This document shows, one piece after another, positions 23,323 to 29,115 of a stretch of DNA of 34,182 nucleotides (its first letter is position 1; every line of letters begins with the position of its first letter). The DNA comes from a virus. The notes under the pieces were generated by a model. That model searched no databases, was not told the origin of the DNA, and saw only the letters and a program-made list of their open reading frames with translations. Position numbers and translations under genes: made by a program. The stretch is taken from the IMG/VR virus record IMGVR_UViG_3300033148_004142, positions 1 through 34,182 of that record. One strand, 5' to 3'.

Positions 23323-23358
23323 CTTCCGAAAGGAAGGTAATTTTGTTCTTTGACAATT
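23323..23358 (+). promoter_or_regulatory. rrn-like boxB-boxA antitermination leader
   Basis: CTTCC-GAAA-GGAAG (23323-23336) is a small stem with a GNRA loop, followed 7 bases later by TGTTCTTTGACAATT (23344-23358). That matches 13 of 15 positions of the E. coli rRNA boxA region TGCTCTTTAACAATT, both differences being transitions. Hairpin first, boxA second is the order of bacterial rRNA leaders; lambda nut sites have the reverse. BoxA RNA binds NusB/S10 and makes RNA polymerase resistant to Rho. The element precedes the first early gene. Confidence 0.65.
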
Positions 23359-23366
23359 GAATATCG

Positions 23367-23398
23367 ATTTAGGCATTTCACAGGTGACTTCTGTCGTT
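23367..23398 (+). repeat. 32-nt inverted repeat, upstream arm
   Basis: Complementary to 23910-23941: 28 of 32 positions are Watson-Crick, three more are G-U in the plus-strand RNA and one is A-C. The arm starts 8 nt after boxA and ends 27 nt before the start codon of the first early gene, which the two arms enclose. Confidence 0.85.
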
Positions 23399-23425
23399 AA
23401 TCCAATATGAAGGGAGATTAACAAT

Positions 23426-23896
23426 ATGGAAGGAAAACCTGATGTAATTGAGCTAATAGCTCACCCAGTGGTACTTTTCCCTGATTTTAAGGGCAAGAGG
23501 ATCGAAACCGACAAGCGGTTCGGGGATAAGGTTAACAAGGCAACACTAAGTTGTCCAGTTCCCGAAACCGATGAAGATGCCAAGAGGATGTATGGTATTG
23601 ACTTGGCCGGATTATTTAACCTGGGTGTCAAGACTCACGTGTATGGCGAGAGCTGGTTCGCTGCCCATATCAAGGAGAGTGTCAAAAATGGTATAGACCT
23701 CAACAGTGATGGCTTTATCAAAGGCCTCCAGGCTGGTTTTGAAAGTGCAGTACATCGAACTCCCAGAGTCGCGGGAGCAGGTAGTGGCGCAAAGGCCGAA
23801 GCCATGAAGTATAGGGCACTCAAACAGTCCCTGGGTGTTGAAAGTGATGAAGAGCTGGCGGAAATTATAGCCATGATGAAAAAGAAAAAGAAGTAA
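23426..23896 (+). CDS. First early protein, unknown function, enclosed by a long inverted repeat
   Basis: A 156-aa protein with a strong AAGGGAGATTAACA ribosome binding site. N-terminal half is beta-rich with GKRIETDKRFGDKVNKATLS (about 24-43); the middle is Gly/Phe-rich (GLFNLGVKTHVYGESWFAAH, residues about 65-84); the end is helical and closes with KKKKK after AIIAMM-type acidic-hydrophobic helix. A Gly/Ala linker (RVAGAGSGAKAEA) precedes it. No family recognised. Its codon use is richer in G+C than neighbours, fitting high expression or separate origin. Being first behind an antitermination leader and inside a long RNA stem, it is probably made early and in large amounts, for example a nucleic-acid-binding or host-takeover protein (inference). 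Confidence 0.8.
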   Translation: MEGKPDVIELIAHPVVLFPDFKGKRIETDKRFGDKVNKATLSCPVPETDEDAKRMYGIDLAGLFNLGVKTHVYGESWFAAHIKESVKNGIDLNSDGFIKGLQAGFESAVHRTPRVAGAGSGAKAEAMKYRALKQSLGVESDEELAEIIAMMKKKKK

Positions 23897-23909
23897 AACC
23901 ATCAACCTA

Positions 23910-23941
23910 AACGGCAGGAGTCACCTGCGAAGTGCCTAAAT
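23910..23941 (+). repeat. 32-nt inverted repeat, downstream arm
   Basis: Partner of 23367-23398. It begins 14 nt after the stop of the 156-aa gene and ends 27 nt before the start of the 46-aa ORF. No direct target duplication flanks the two arms. Confidence 0.85.
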
Positions 23942-23968
23942 ACTACATAATGAAAGGAGGTGATAGTT

Positions 23969-24109
23969 ATGACTTTTTGGCTTTGGTTTCATGATCTTAT
24001 TCCAGAGGATTTAGATAAGATGATAAAACTAAATGATGAAACTTTGTTTATAGCAAACTGTGCGCCATGTGTTTATAGTGAAACTGTCTGGGTATGGTAT
24101 GAATTATAA
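23969..24109 (+). CDS. 46-aa small early protein
   Basis: ATG at 23969 preceded by AAAGGAGGTGATAGTT, one of the strongest ribosome binding sites in the window. The product (MTFWLWFHDLIPEDLDKM...) is acidic, Trp-rich (four Trp) with an APC-type CAPC pair near residue 31. No family recognised. It lies directly after the inverted-repeat stem and ends 17 nt before an intrinsic terminator, so it and the 156-aa gene form a two-gene early unit. Its small size, acidity and aromatic content resemble phage inhibitors of host enzymes, but this is only suggestive. Confidence 0.65.
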   Translation: MTFWLWFHDLIPEDLDKMIKLNDETLFIANCAPCVYSETVWVWYEL

Positions 24110-24126
24110 GGAGCTAATCCACCAAG

Positions 24127-24150
24127 GGGAGCAGAAATGCTCCCTTTTTT
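24127..24150 (+). terminator. Intrinsic terminator of the first early unit
   Basis: GGGAGCA-GAAA-TGCTCCC (24127-24144) forms a perfect 7-bp stem with a GAAA loop, followed by six T. It separates the first early unit from the main early operon. Confidence 0.9.
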
Positions 24151-24218
24151 CTTTACCCAAAAATCTTACCTCAGCCTCCCAGGAGCTTGGCAGCCGTAAA
24201 CTACTGGATTGCTAAGTT

Positions 24219-24233
24219 ATTGAAATCATTGGA
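24219..24233 (+). repeat. ATTGAAATCATTGGA direct repeat, copy 4
   Basis: Exact match in the context AAGTTATTG... followed by CAATT. Copy 5 follows 41 bp later, close to four helical turns. Confidence 0.8.
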
Positions 24234-24259
24234 CAATTCCAATACCCTGCCTCTAACTC

Positions 24260-24274
24260 ATTGAAATCATTGGA
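24260..24274 (+). repeat. ATTGAAATCATTGGA direct repeat, copy 5
   Basis: Exact match; followed by CATTTT. The pair of copies 4 and 5 leads into the large palindrome. Confidence 0.8.
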
Positions 24275-24302
24275 CATTTTAGCCGACAAAATTACGTCAA
24301 CT

Positions 24303-24526
24303 CTCCGACTCTACTGTAGGGTAGACACCAACCCATACCCCGCCCAAAATTGAAGGTTGACTATGAATTTTGTTTTGTAGTAGTAATTCTGTAGTAGTAG
24401 TTTTAGTTTTTTATTTTTTTTAAAGAAACAAACAACTACTACTATTAAACTCTACTATTAAACTTTACTCGAAACAATTAAAATTTCGGGGGACGGGTAG
24501 GTCGCTACCCTATGGTAGAGTCGGAG
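24303..24526. other. Large nested imperfect palindrome with AT-rich centre
   Basis: Outer arms 24303-24324 and 24505-24526 are complementary over 22 positions; the only two non-Watson-Crick positions are T-G and G-T, so RNA could pair all of them. A less exact pairing extends inward across C-rich and G-rich blocks. The inner arms TAGTAGTAGTT (24392-24402) and AACTACTACTA (24434-24444) close a 31-nt centre rich in T and A. Each outer arm can also fold locally (GGGTAG-GTCG-CTACCC at 24495-24510). It can be a cruciform in DNA or a long structured RNA. Confidence 0.7.
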
Positions 24527-24532
24527 CGTAGA

Positions 24533-24568
24533 GGAGTGAACCCCGGAGTGAACTCTGGAGTAAACTCC
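24533..24568. repeat. Three tandem 12-bp repeats
   Basis: GGAGTGAACCCC, GGAGTGAACTCT and GGAGTAAACTCC follow each other without spacing. Each unit is near-palindromic (GGAGT-N2-ACTCC in the third). Iteron-like and next to the large palindrome. Confidence 0.7.
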
Positions 24569-24573
24569 ATCAC

Positions 24574-24587
24574 CTCGGTAAACCGAG
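24574..24587. repeat. CTCGGT-AA-ACCGAG hairpin
   Basis: Perfect 6-bp inverted repeat with a 2-base centre, 6 bp after the 12-bp repeats. No T-run follows, so it is not a terminator on the plus strand. Confidence 0.6.
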
Positions 24588-24598
24588 ATCACCACAGG

Positions 24599-24621
24599 AA
24601 ACATTCAAAATTTGAACCTTT
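24599..24621 (+). repeat. 23-bp module-boundary palindrome, copy 5
   Basis: Sense (plus) strand begins AAACATTCAA and ends TTTGAACCTTT. The left arm has C and A where the other copies have G and A/G, so two arm positions do not pair; the downstream half GAACCTTT is intact. It lies 47 bp before the -35 of the main early promoter. Confidence 0.82.
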
Positions 24622-24668
24622 AGGAGTGATATAATATCCCACCCAGCGAGTTTGATTTCAAGGTCGTA

Positions 24669-24697
24669 TTGACAAAACATCCTTCATATGGTATGGT
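24669..24697 (+). promoter_or_regulatory. Main early operon promoter (sigma70 type)
   Basis: TTGACA at 24669-24674, a 17-bp spacer and TATGGT at 24692-24697 (four of six matches). The transcript would start near 24704, about 53 nt before the 39-aa ORF, and drive the long plus-strand operon. Confidence 0.65.
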
Positions 24698-24756
24698 ATT
24701 TACGTGAACATCGAGGAAACCAGAGATAAACCATTAACCAAAGGGAGGTACAAATC

Positions 24757-24876
24757 ATGTATGGGATGATAACTTTAACAGAATTAGGAATAATGGAAGC
24801 AGTGAAAAGAGCCATGAAACTCACTGCAGCATTTGTTGTAGGATTTGGGTCAGTATTTTCACTGTTCTACTTCTAA
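24757..24876 (+). CDS. 39-aa small membrane protein
   Basis: ATG at 24757 after AAAGGGAGGTACAAATC. Residues about 20-39 are hydrophobic and aromatic (KLTAAFVVGFGSVFSLFYF), a single membrane segment with a basic residue pair before it; the start at the internal ATG (MITLTEL) is an alternative. It is the first gene of the main early operon. It could be a superinfection-exclusion or host-membrane factor, but nothing shows which. Confidence 0.65.
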   Translation: MYGMITLTELGIMEAVKRAMKLTAAFVVGFGSVFSLFYF

Positions 24877-24890
24877 GGAGAACTCCATAA

Positions 24891-25043
24891 ATGTCCCTAA
24901 TACCCTTATCCTCATGTCATAACTGTCGTCCAGACCTCTGGAGAACGCTAAAGCGCCCAGCCAAGGGAGCCTATTACTGTAAAAATTGCGGTAAGTGGGT
25001 TAAGGCAATACTAAGGAAAAGAAGGGAAAAACCTAATGCCTAA
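24891..25043 (+). CDS. 50-aa zinc-ribbon protein
   Basis: The frame from ATG at 24891, 14 nt after the previous stop and with AAGGAG upstream, encodes 50 residues. CHNC at about 9-12 and CKNC at about 30-33 form a four-Cys zinc ribbon; the tail is basic (LRKRREKPNA). Small zinc ribbons of this kind usually bind nucleic acid or an enzyme complex. No family recognised. Confidence 0.7.
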   Translation: MSLIPLSSCHNCRPDLWRTLKRPAKGAYYCKNCGKWVKAILRKRREKPNA

Positions 25044-25070
25044 CTTGGGAAAGGAGGGGGAAGAGTTAAG

Positions 25071-25304
25071 ATGAAAGACTTCAGACAACGAACAATCATA
25101 GAGACTTCAACTGATAGAAGGATCTTAGTGAGTAAAACTCGAAAATCTAATGGTTACGGAGAGATTTTCATCTACGCTAAGGGAAGACTACTTAAATTCC
25201 GCAGTACAGATGATAGCCATGAGACAGAGGTAAACACTTTGCTTCAACTACTCATCAAAATAGTAAATCATCCTTGTCTCTTGGAGGAAGAAGAGGAAGA
25301 CTAA
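25071..25304 (+). CDS. 77-aa early protein with acidic tail
   Basis: Strong GGAAAGGAGGGGGAAGAG ribosome binding site. N-terminal half basic and beta-like (TSTDRRILVSKTRKSNGYGE), C-terminal helix ends with seven consecutive-type acidic residues (LLEEEEED). No family recognised. Overlaps the next start by one base (TAATG). Confidence 0.65.
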   Translation: MKDFRQRTIIETSTDRRILVSKTRKSNGYGEIFIYAKGRLLKFRSTDDSHETEVNTLLQLLIKIVNHPCLLEEEEED

Positions 25305-25528
25305 TGCTCAAGACTTGGACAGGTACTCCACCAAAGAAATGTGACATCTGTCATACTCCAATAATAGAGGAGTTCATAGATGGAAAGATAGCCTTGACTA
25401 CAATGTGGGCTTTCTTCTGTCCAAAGTGTCATGAGGCTAAGGGAAGTGGTCTTGGACTTGGCCTTGGACAAAGATACAAGCTAACTGCTTGGGAAGGAGA
25501 AGAGATATGGCTGAAAGTAGAGGGATAG
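25304..25528 (+). CDS. 74-aa zinc-ribbon protein
   Basis: Start chosen at the ATG at 25304, which overlaps the previous stop as TAATG and has GGAGGAAGAAGAGG upstream; a TTG 30 nt earlier is less likely. CDIC (about 13-16) and CPKC (about 40-43) form a zinc ribbon. A Gly/Leu-rich loop (GSGLGLGLGQ) follows. Unknown role. Confidence 0.7.
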   Translation: MLKTWTGTPPKKCDICHTPIIEEFIDGKIALTTMWAFFCPKCHEAKGSGLGLGLGQRYKLTAWEGEEIWLKVEG

Positions 25529-25887
25529 ACAATGGTTCACTTATGGAAGAAAAGGCAAAGACGTGGAGACAAGCAAAGAAGATCATTAAGGGGCTGACCC
25601 AGGAAGAGGCAGAAGCAAGAATAGAGCATATCAAATACGCACTCCACCAAAGAGCAAGTAACCTTAAACAACTCGAACTTCTCGTTGCAGGAGAGAGGGA
25701 GGGGGTAGCCTACCTTCAGGAAGAATTCACAAAACTCCAGAAAGTACTCACACCAATAACCAAAGTAAAACTTAAGACAAAGAAGAAAGCATCTAACTCC
25801 CTGTGGGCAGAGGCCCAGGAGCTTTGGGGTACCTTTACTCCGAAAGAGAAAGCAGAGATTCTCAAAGAGAAGGAGGCAAGAAAATGA
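25507..25887 (+). CDS. Coiled-coil early protein
   Basis: A 126-aa protein from the ATG at 25507 (AAGGAG 7 nt upstream; a TTG at 25489 or ATG at 25543 are alternatives). Residues about 20-80 are a charged amphipathic helix (QEEAEARIEHIKYALHQRA) and probable coiled coil; a Lys-rich linker and a second helix (WAEAQELWGTFTPKEKAEIL) follow. No family recognised. Overlaps the next gene as ATGA. Confidence 0.65.
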   Translation: MAESRGIDNGSLMEEKAKTWRQAKKIIKGLTQEEAEARIEHIKYALHQRASNLKQLELLVAGEREGVAYLQEEFTKLQKVLTPITKVKLKTKKKASNSLWAEAQELWGTFTPKEKAEILKEKEARK

Positions 25888-26099
25888 ATTTAACACAGGC
25901 AGAAGAGAAACTCAGTGAACTCCAAAAAGAACTTCTCAAGCACCTTTGTCCACTTACTAAAGACCTTTGCAGAAAAGATTGTATGTCTTATTACGAGGGA
26001 GATACTCGCGCAGACTCTTACGAACAAGATGAGTGGAGAGTTATATCTCCTCGATGTGAAAGTCCAATAGTAACTGGAGTAATTGTTGTAGAAACTTAG
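25884..26099 (+). CDS. 71-aa Cys-containing early protein
   Basis: ATG at 25884 in an ATGA overlap with the previous gene. N-terminal amphipathic helix (LTQAEEKLSELQKELLKHL) leads to CPLTKDLCRKDC at about 22-33 and a later Cys (PRCESP), a possible four-Cys metal site. A longer frame starting upstream inside the previous gene is unlikely because the ATG overlap is the pattern of this operon. Function unknown. Confidence 0.65.
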   Translation: MNLTQAEEKLSELQKELLKHLCPLTKDLCRKDCMSYYEGDTRADSYEQDEWRVISPRCESPIVTGVIVVET

Positions 26100-26109
26100 A
26101 GGTAGCCCA

Positions 26110-26259
26110 ATGAACAAACTCCAAAGAAAACTCAAGCGTCTGGAGGAGCTCTTTGAGAAGACTCCAGAGAAGGCAACCCTACGAAGAGCAAGAATCCTTA
26201 GACAAGCTGAGAAGGTAACAACTAAGCTGGAAGAACTGAAGAGGGGGGTGAAGGTATGA
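26110..26259 (+). CDS. 49-aa basic coiled-coil peptide
   Basis: ATG at 26110 after GAGGTAG. Very basic helix with Leu/Lys/Arg spacing (MNKLQRKLKRLEELFEKTPE... EKVTTKLEELKRGVKV). It overlaps the next gene by ATGA. Likely a coiled-coil partner or nucleic acid contact; no family recognised. Confidence 0.6.
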   Translation: MNKLQRKLKRLEELFEKTPEKATLRRARILRQAEKVTTKLEELKRGVKV

Positions 26260-26615
26260 GTATAATAGAATATTCTTACGAGGACGGAATTAAGATAAGG
26301 GTAGGAGATACTATAGTATTTACAATAACCAAGTTTGACTTTACTTCAGAAGAACCTCCGAGCTCCACTTATCCAGGAGCTCCCTCAGATATAGAGGTTC
26401 TTGAAGTCTGGGGAGAGAATGAGGGAAGGAAACCCTTCCTAATCACACCTGAAGCAGCCGGAGTTTTTGTTAATCTCTATGGAGGAGAGCTTCAGAGGGA
26501 GATTCTCCTCCGAAGGAAAGCTATAAATGAGTCTTGGAATCTTGAGAGAAAACTTGAGGAAAGGGAAAGCAAGAGGCTTCGAGACAATGACTGGGGGATA
26601 AGGATAGATAGATAA
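26256..26615 (+). CDS. 119-aa early protein of unknown function
   Basis: The first 80 residues are beta-rich (EDGIKIRVGDTIVFTITKFDF) with Pro/Ser loops, the last 30 a charged helix (LERKLEERESKRLRD). No family recognised. ATGA-coupled to the small peptide before it; GGAGGAG for the next gene follows. Confidence 0.65.
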   Translation: MSIIEYSYEDGIKIRVGDTIVFTITKFDFTSEEPPSSTYPGAPSDIEVLEVWGENEGRKPFLITPEAAGVFVNLYGGELQREILLRRKAINESWNLERKLEERESKRLRDNDWGIRIDR

Positions 26616-26627
26616 GGAGGAGAGACA

Positions 26628-26834
26628 ATGTTAGCAATAGGAAATGATGAATTAGAAAAAGCACCTCCTTTAGGAGATTTCATTCTGTGTACTGTATGTG
26701 GTAAGAGACACAGAATTGAATTTGGAGATGAAGTTCTAAAGGATGGCACTAAGAAACAATCAAAACTATTAGCATTTTATAAATGTGGAGGTAAGTCGTA
26801 TCTTGCTGGTATCAATGGAAAAGACATTAGATGA
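26628..26834 (+). CDS. 68-aa Cys/His early protein
   Basis: CTVCGKRHRIEFG at about 21-33 and a single Cys near 53 (YKCGGKSY) could form a zinc site, three Cys and a His. AAGGAGGAGAGACA precedes the ATG. Unknown function. Confidence 0.65.
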   Translation: MLAIGNDELEKAPPLGDFILCTVCGKRHRIEFGDEVLKDGTKKQSKLLAFYKCGGKSYLAGINGKDIR

Positions 26835-26856
26835 AGAAAAAAAGGAGGATGAGACT

Positions 26857-27078
26857 ATGCCAAGAATAACAAAAGCAGATCTAATGAATGAGTTAGCTCA
26901 CTCTAACAAAGAAGTATATAGACTCCAACGAGAAGTCAGCCTTCTGGAAAAAGAAGTAAAATTCCTACGGAGTCCTCATGTACGACTTGATAGTATGACA
27001 GTAGCCTTAGAGCGGATTTGCGATGCTACGGCTCATGTTCTTACAGATCTAAAAACCTTAGAGTTGAGAAGGAGGTAA
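26857..27078 (+). CDS. 73-aa coiled-coil early protein
   Basis: The start is the ATG at 26857, with AAAGGAGGATGAGACT upstream; the longer frame to a GTG at 26785 overlaps the previous gene and lacks a binding site. Residues about 8-40 are a charged helix (ELAHSNKEVYRLQREVSLLE) of coiled-coil type. No family recognised. Confidence 0.65.
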   Translation: MPRITKADLMNELAHSNKEVYRLQREVSLLEKEVKFLRSPHVRLDSMTVALERICDATAHVLTDLKTLELRRR

Positions 27079-27082
27079 AATT

Positions 27083-27553
27083 ATGAAAGCATTAGAAGAA
27101 AGACTTAATGCCAGAAAAGTCGAGTATGAAGCACTTATTAAAGCTGAGTATGCGGTCGAGTCTGTTCTCGAGAAAATTCTTCCTCTATTCCCAGAGAATA
27201 CTAACTTTAGTGGTAATGTTTATTCTGAGTTCGCTTATCTCTACATCACAATTGACTCAGTTGAGGAGTTTGAAGAGAACATCATCTCAGAATTGTCCGA
27301 AGTCCTGAAGGTAACCTGGGAGAGAAGTGTTGATGAAACTGATATTGTCCACAGGGCTGACATCCTTGCAGATGAGAACTATTGTATCTATATCACTGTA
27401 TCCTCAAAGCCTACTGACTCTTGTAGAATCATTGCAGTTCCCACAGGAAAAGTCAAAAGGGTCTCAAAGGTTGTCTGGGCAGATGAAGCTGAAGTAGAGT
27501 ATATGGTAGACTGTGGTGATCCAGTAGAGGAGAAGAAGAAGGGAGAACTATGA
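27083..27553 (+). CDS. 156-aa early protein of unknown function
   Basis: AAGGAGGTAAAATT precedes the start. N-terminal helix (KALEERLNARKVEYEALIKAE), then a beta-rich domain (NVYSEFAYLYITIDSVEEFE; YCIYITVSSKPTDSCRIIAV), then an acidic-basic tail. Alternating alpha/beta resembles a small ferredoxin-like fold, but no motif assigns it. Overlaps the next gene as ATGA. Confidence 0.65.
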   Translation: MKALEERLNARKVEYEALIKAEYAVESVLEKILPLFPENTNFSGNVYSEFAYLYITIDSVEEFEENIISELSEVLKVTWERSVDETDIVHRADILADENYCIYITVSSKPTDSCRIIAVPTGKVKRVSKVVWADEAEVEYMVDCGDPVEEKKKGEL

Positions 27554-27801
27554 AAGAAGAAGAGGGAATAATGGTACTCCTTAAGGTAATAGATAATATG
27601 CTTGAGGACAGCAAAGCCTTAGAGAAGCAAATTGCTGTACATATAGACAGCCCTTCAGCATTAACTCCTTGGAGGTTCAAAGAACGCTTCTTGACTCATG
27701 TATCCAAGAGATTAATGGTAGGTATAGTAGAAACTATATCAGAGGCTTGGGATGATGCCTGGACAGAGCATATAAACGAAAGGGAGAGTCGTAATGACTG
27801 A
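27550..27801 (+). CDS. 83-aa helical early protein
   Basis: ATGA overlap with the gene before. Helical throughout (ILKVIDNMLEDSKALEKQ-type N-terminus; VETISEAWDDAWTEHINER near the end), acidic. No family recognised. Overlaps the next start by 8 nt. Confidence 0.6.
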   Translation: MKEEEGIMVLLKVIDNMLEDSKALEKQIAVHIDSPSALTPWRFKERFLTHVSKRLMVGIVETISEAWDDAWTEHINERESRND

Positions 27802-28045
27802 AAATACAAAAGGCTACCTTATTGGTAAGAAGGATAAGTATAAATATAGCGTAGTCGGAAGGTACTTCAAAGAAGGAGAAGAAAATCACCTCTTAAAAGA
27901 CACAAAGTTCTTTCAAAAACAACTCAAGGGGACTGGTGACCTGAGTCTTTTCCATCCCCTCAAGGTAGTACTTGGCTCAGCCGGATTTGGTCATATCAGG
28001 CCACTCACATCAGATGAGAAGAAAGCTCTGGGGAAGGAGAAGTAA
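27794..28045 (+). CDS. 83-aa basic early protein
   Basis: Start at 27794 with AAAGGGAGAG upstream, overlapping the previous stop. Lys-rich with Gly-Phe-Gly (AGFGHIRPLTSDEKK) near the end. No family recognised. Confidence 0.6.
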   Translation: MTENTKGYLIGKKDKYKYSVVGRYFKEGEENHLLKDTKFFQKQLKGTGDLSLFHPLKVVLGSAGFGHIRPLTSDEKKALGKEK

Positions 28046-28047
28046 GA

Positions 28048-28248
28048 ATGGAACTAAGAATATTTCCTATAACAAAGAAGACTCATCCAAAGCCCTTCAA
28101 AAGGACAAAGCTGTTTACCTACAGAGTATCAAAGGATGCTTATAAACATAGCGGAGTAGGAATACTACTCCATTTTATTGGTATCTCCTTCGGTATCCAG
28201 TATCCTTCTGGGAAAATCTTTGATGAAGAAGAGAGAGAATGGACTTAA
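28048..28248 (+). CDS. 66-aa early protein of unknown function
   Basis: GGAAGGAGAAG precedes the ATG, 2 nt after the previous stop. Basic N-terminal half (TKKTHPKPFKRTKLFTYRV), hydrophobic middle (GILLHFIGISFGIQY), acidic end. The hydrophobic stretch is too short and mixed for a sure membrane segment. No family recognised. Confidence 0.6.
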   Translation: MELRIFPITKKTHPKPFKRTKLFTYRVSKDAYKHSGVGILLHFIGISFGIQYPSGKIFDEEEREWT

Positions 28249-28427
28249 TAAAAGCCTTTAAGCCAATCTTAGTAATATCCATAGAGAATCTTCCTCCAGG
28301 ATATAGTAAGGGAGCAAAGATTGAAAAGAATGTTATAGCAAAGTGTATGGAGGCCCTTGGGGAAGAGTATGTACTTCTCTTTGATCAGGAACACAGTAAT
28401 ATCTATATCTCTGGAAAGATAAAATGA
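28239..28427 (+). CDS. 62-aa early protein of unknown function
   Basis: Overlaps the previous gene by 10 nt with GAAGAAGAGAG before the ATG, and the next by ATGA. Mixed alpha/beta (ILVISIENLPPGYSKGAKI). No family recognised. Confidence 0.6.
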   Translation: MDLIKAFKPILVISIENLPPGYSKGAKIEKNVIAKCMEALGEEYVLLFDQEHSNIYISGKIK

Positions 28428-28831
28428 CCTACACCAAGAAATTCAATGCAGCAAAGTTCACTCATCTTACAGAAACTTTCAAGAACCTCCTTGATCTCTC
28501 CCCAGGCGAAAAGCTCACTCTGGGAGGGATGGAGATAGGAACTCTCTTTCGCACCAGATGGCTCGTCTACGACTGGCTCCACCATATGGGACTTAGGAAA
28601 CAATTCAAAGTCTCTCAAAGAGAGGGAGAACTTGTAATAATAAGAAAAGGAGGGCTTTCTCCTATTCTGAAGAGAGAGACTCCTTCCCTTGCAGAACTTG
28701 AACCACTTCTCAAAGATATGCTCCAAGTAGATGATGCAGTAGCTTGGCTTCGAGAAGCACGAAGAGAGAAAAAAATCACTGCCGAGGAGATGGGCATACT
28801 CCTTGATCGCTACAACGAAATCATGATATGA
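28424..28831 (+). CDS. 135-aa early protein, possible winged-helix-like
   Basis: ATGA-coupled to the previous gene. Residues about 30-75 (LTLGGMEIGTLFRTRWLVYD, WLHHMGLRKQFKVSQ, GELVIIRKG) have the helix-helix-hairpin spacing of a small wing domain that I have seen in phage hypothetical proteins. The C-terminal 50 residues are helical (LEPLLKDMLQVDDAVAWLRE). It may contact nucleic acid; no named family is assigned. Confidence 0.6.
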   Translation: MTYTKKFNAAKFTHLTETFKNLLDLSPGEKLTLGGMEIGTLFRTRWLVYDWLHHMGLRKQFKVSQREGELVIIRKGGLSPILKRETPSLAELEPLLKDMLQVDDAVAWLREARREKKITAEEMGILLDRYNEIMI

Positions 28832-28842
28832 GGGAGGTAATT

Positions 28843-29115
28843 ATGAATAAGAAAGTAGAATTCAAATGGTCTCGTTGGATGCTTAGGCTTAATAAAGATC
28901 GAAGACTTGTCTTAGGGAGAGATGCTGCTATTGTTGGCACAGAAATTTGGGGTTATGTTGAGCTAGATCTTCTTAGAATGATTAAAAATCATTTAGTAGG
29001 TCTCCTTCCTATTTGGAAGGTGTGGCAAACAGAAAAGTTTTGTACAGAAAGAGATATGTTGGAATACTATGACTTCACCAAAACCGATTCCTTGGACAAC
29101 ACTACACACAAGTGA
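28843..29115 (+). CDS. 90-aa early protein of unknown function
   Basis: The start at 28843 has GAGGGAGGTAATT just upstream. The ATG at 28828 overlaps the previous stop as ATGA and would add five residues; it is the alternative. Trp-rich and basic (KWSRWMLRLNKDRRLVLGRD). No family recognised. The next gene starts inside its last 47 nt. Confidence 0.6.
   Translation: MNKKVEFKWSRWMLRLNKDRRLVLGRDAAIVGTEIWGYVELDLLRMIKNHLVGLLPIWKVWQTEKFCTERDMLEYYDFTKTDSLDNTTHK

Larger units (their letters stand above)
22522..23425. other. Divergent control region without genes
   Basis: About 900 bp with no credible ORF, lying between the leftward late block and the rightward early block. It holds, left to right: a candidate leftward promoter, a 23-bp palindrome, three of the five ATTGAAATCATTGGA repeats, a TAACA/TGTTA palindrome cluster, a rightward promoter, three GTACAA-N4-TTGTAC palindromes, a GTGAT/ATCAC array and a boxB-boxA antiterminator. 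The segment 22705-22860 shows only small hairpins (TCCCT-CGT-AGGGA) and nothing I can name. Confidence 0.8.
24151..24756. other. Gene-free, repeat-dense segment; candidate replication origin
   Basis: No credible gene in about 600 bp. It holds two ATTGAAATCATTGGA repeats, a large nested palindrome with an AT-rich centre, a triple 12-bp tandem repeat, a CTCGGT/ACCGAG hairpin, a 23-bp palindrome and the promoter of the main early operon. AT-rich DNA with iterons and strong secondary structure is the usual look of a phage origin; no initiator gene is in view to confirm it. Confidence 0.45.

Noticed and set aside
23350-23355. TTGACA as -35 of a promoter
   Set aside because: No -10 at 15-19 bp; the bases belong to the boxA match TGTTCTTTGACAATT.
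22864-24274. CRISPR-like array
   Set aside because: The five ATTGAAATCATTGGA repeats are only 15 bp with irregular spacing from 41 to 981 bp and no uniform spacers.
26821-26859. Mini-ORF MKKKRRMRLCQE before the 73-aa gene
   Set aside because: It only covers the purine-rich ribosome binding site of the gene at 26857.
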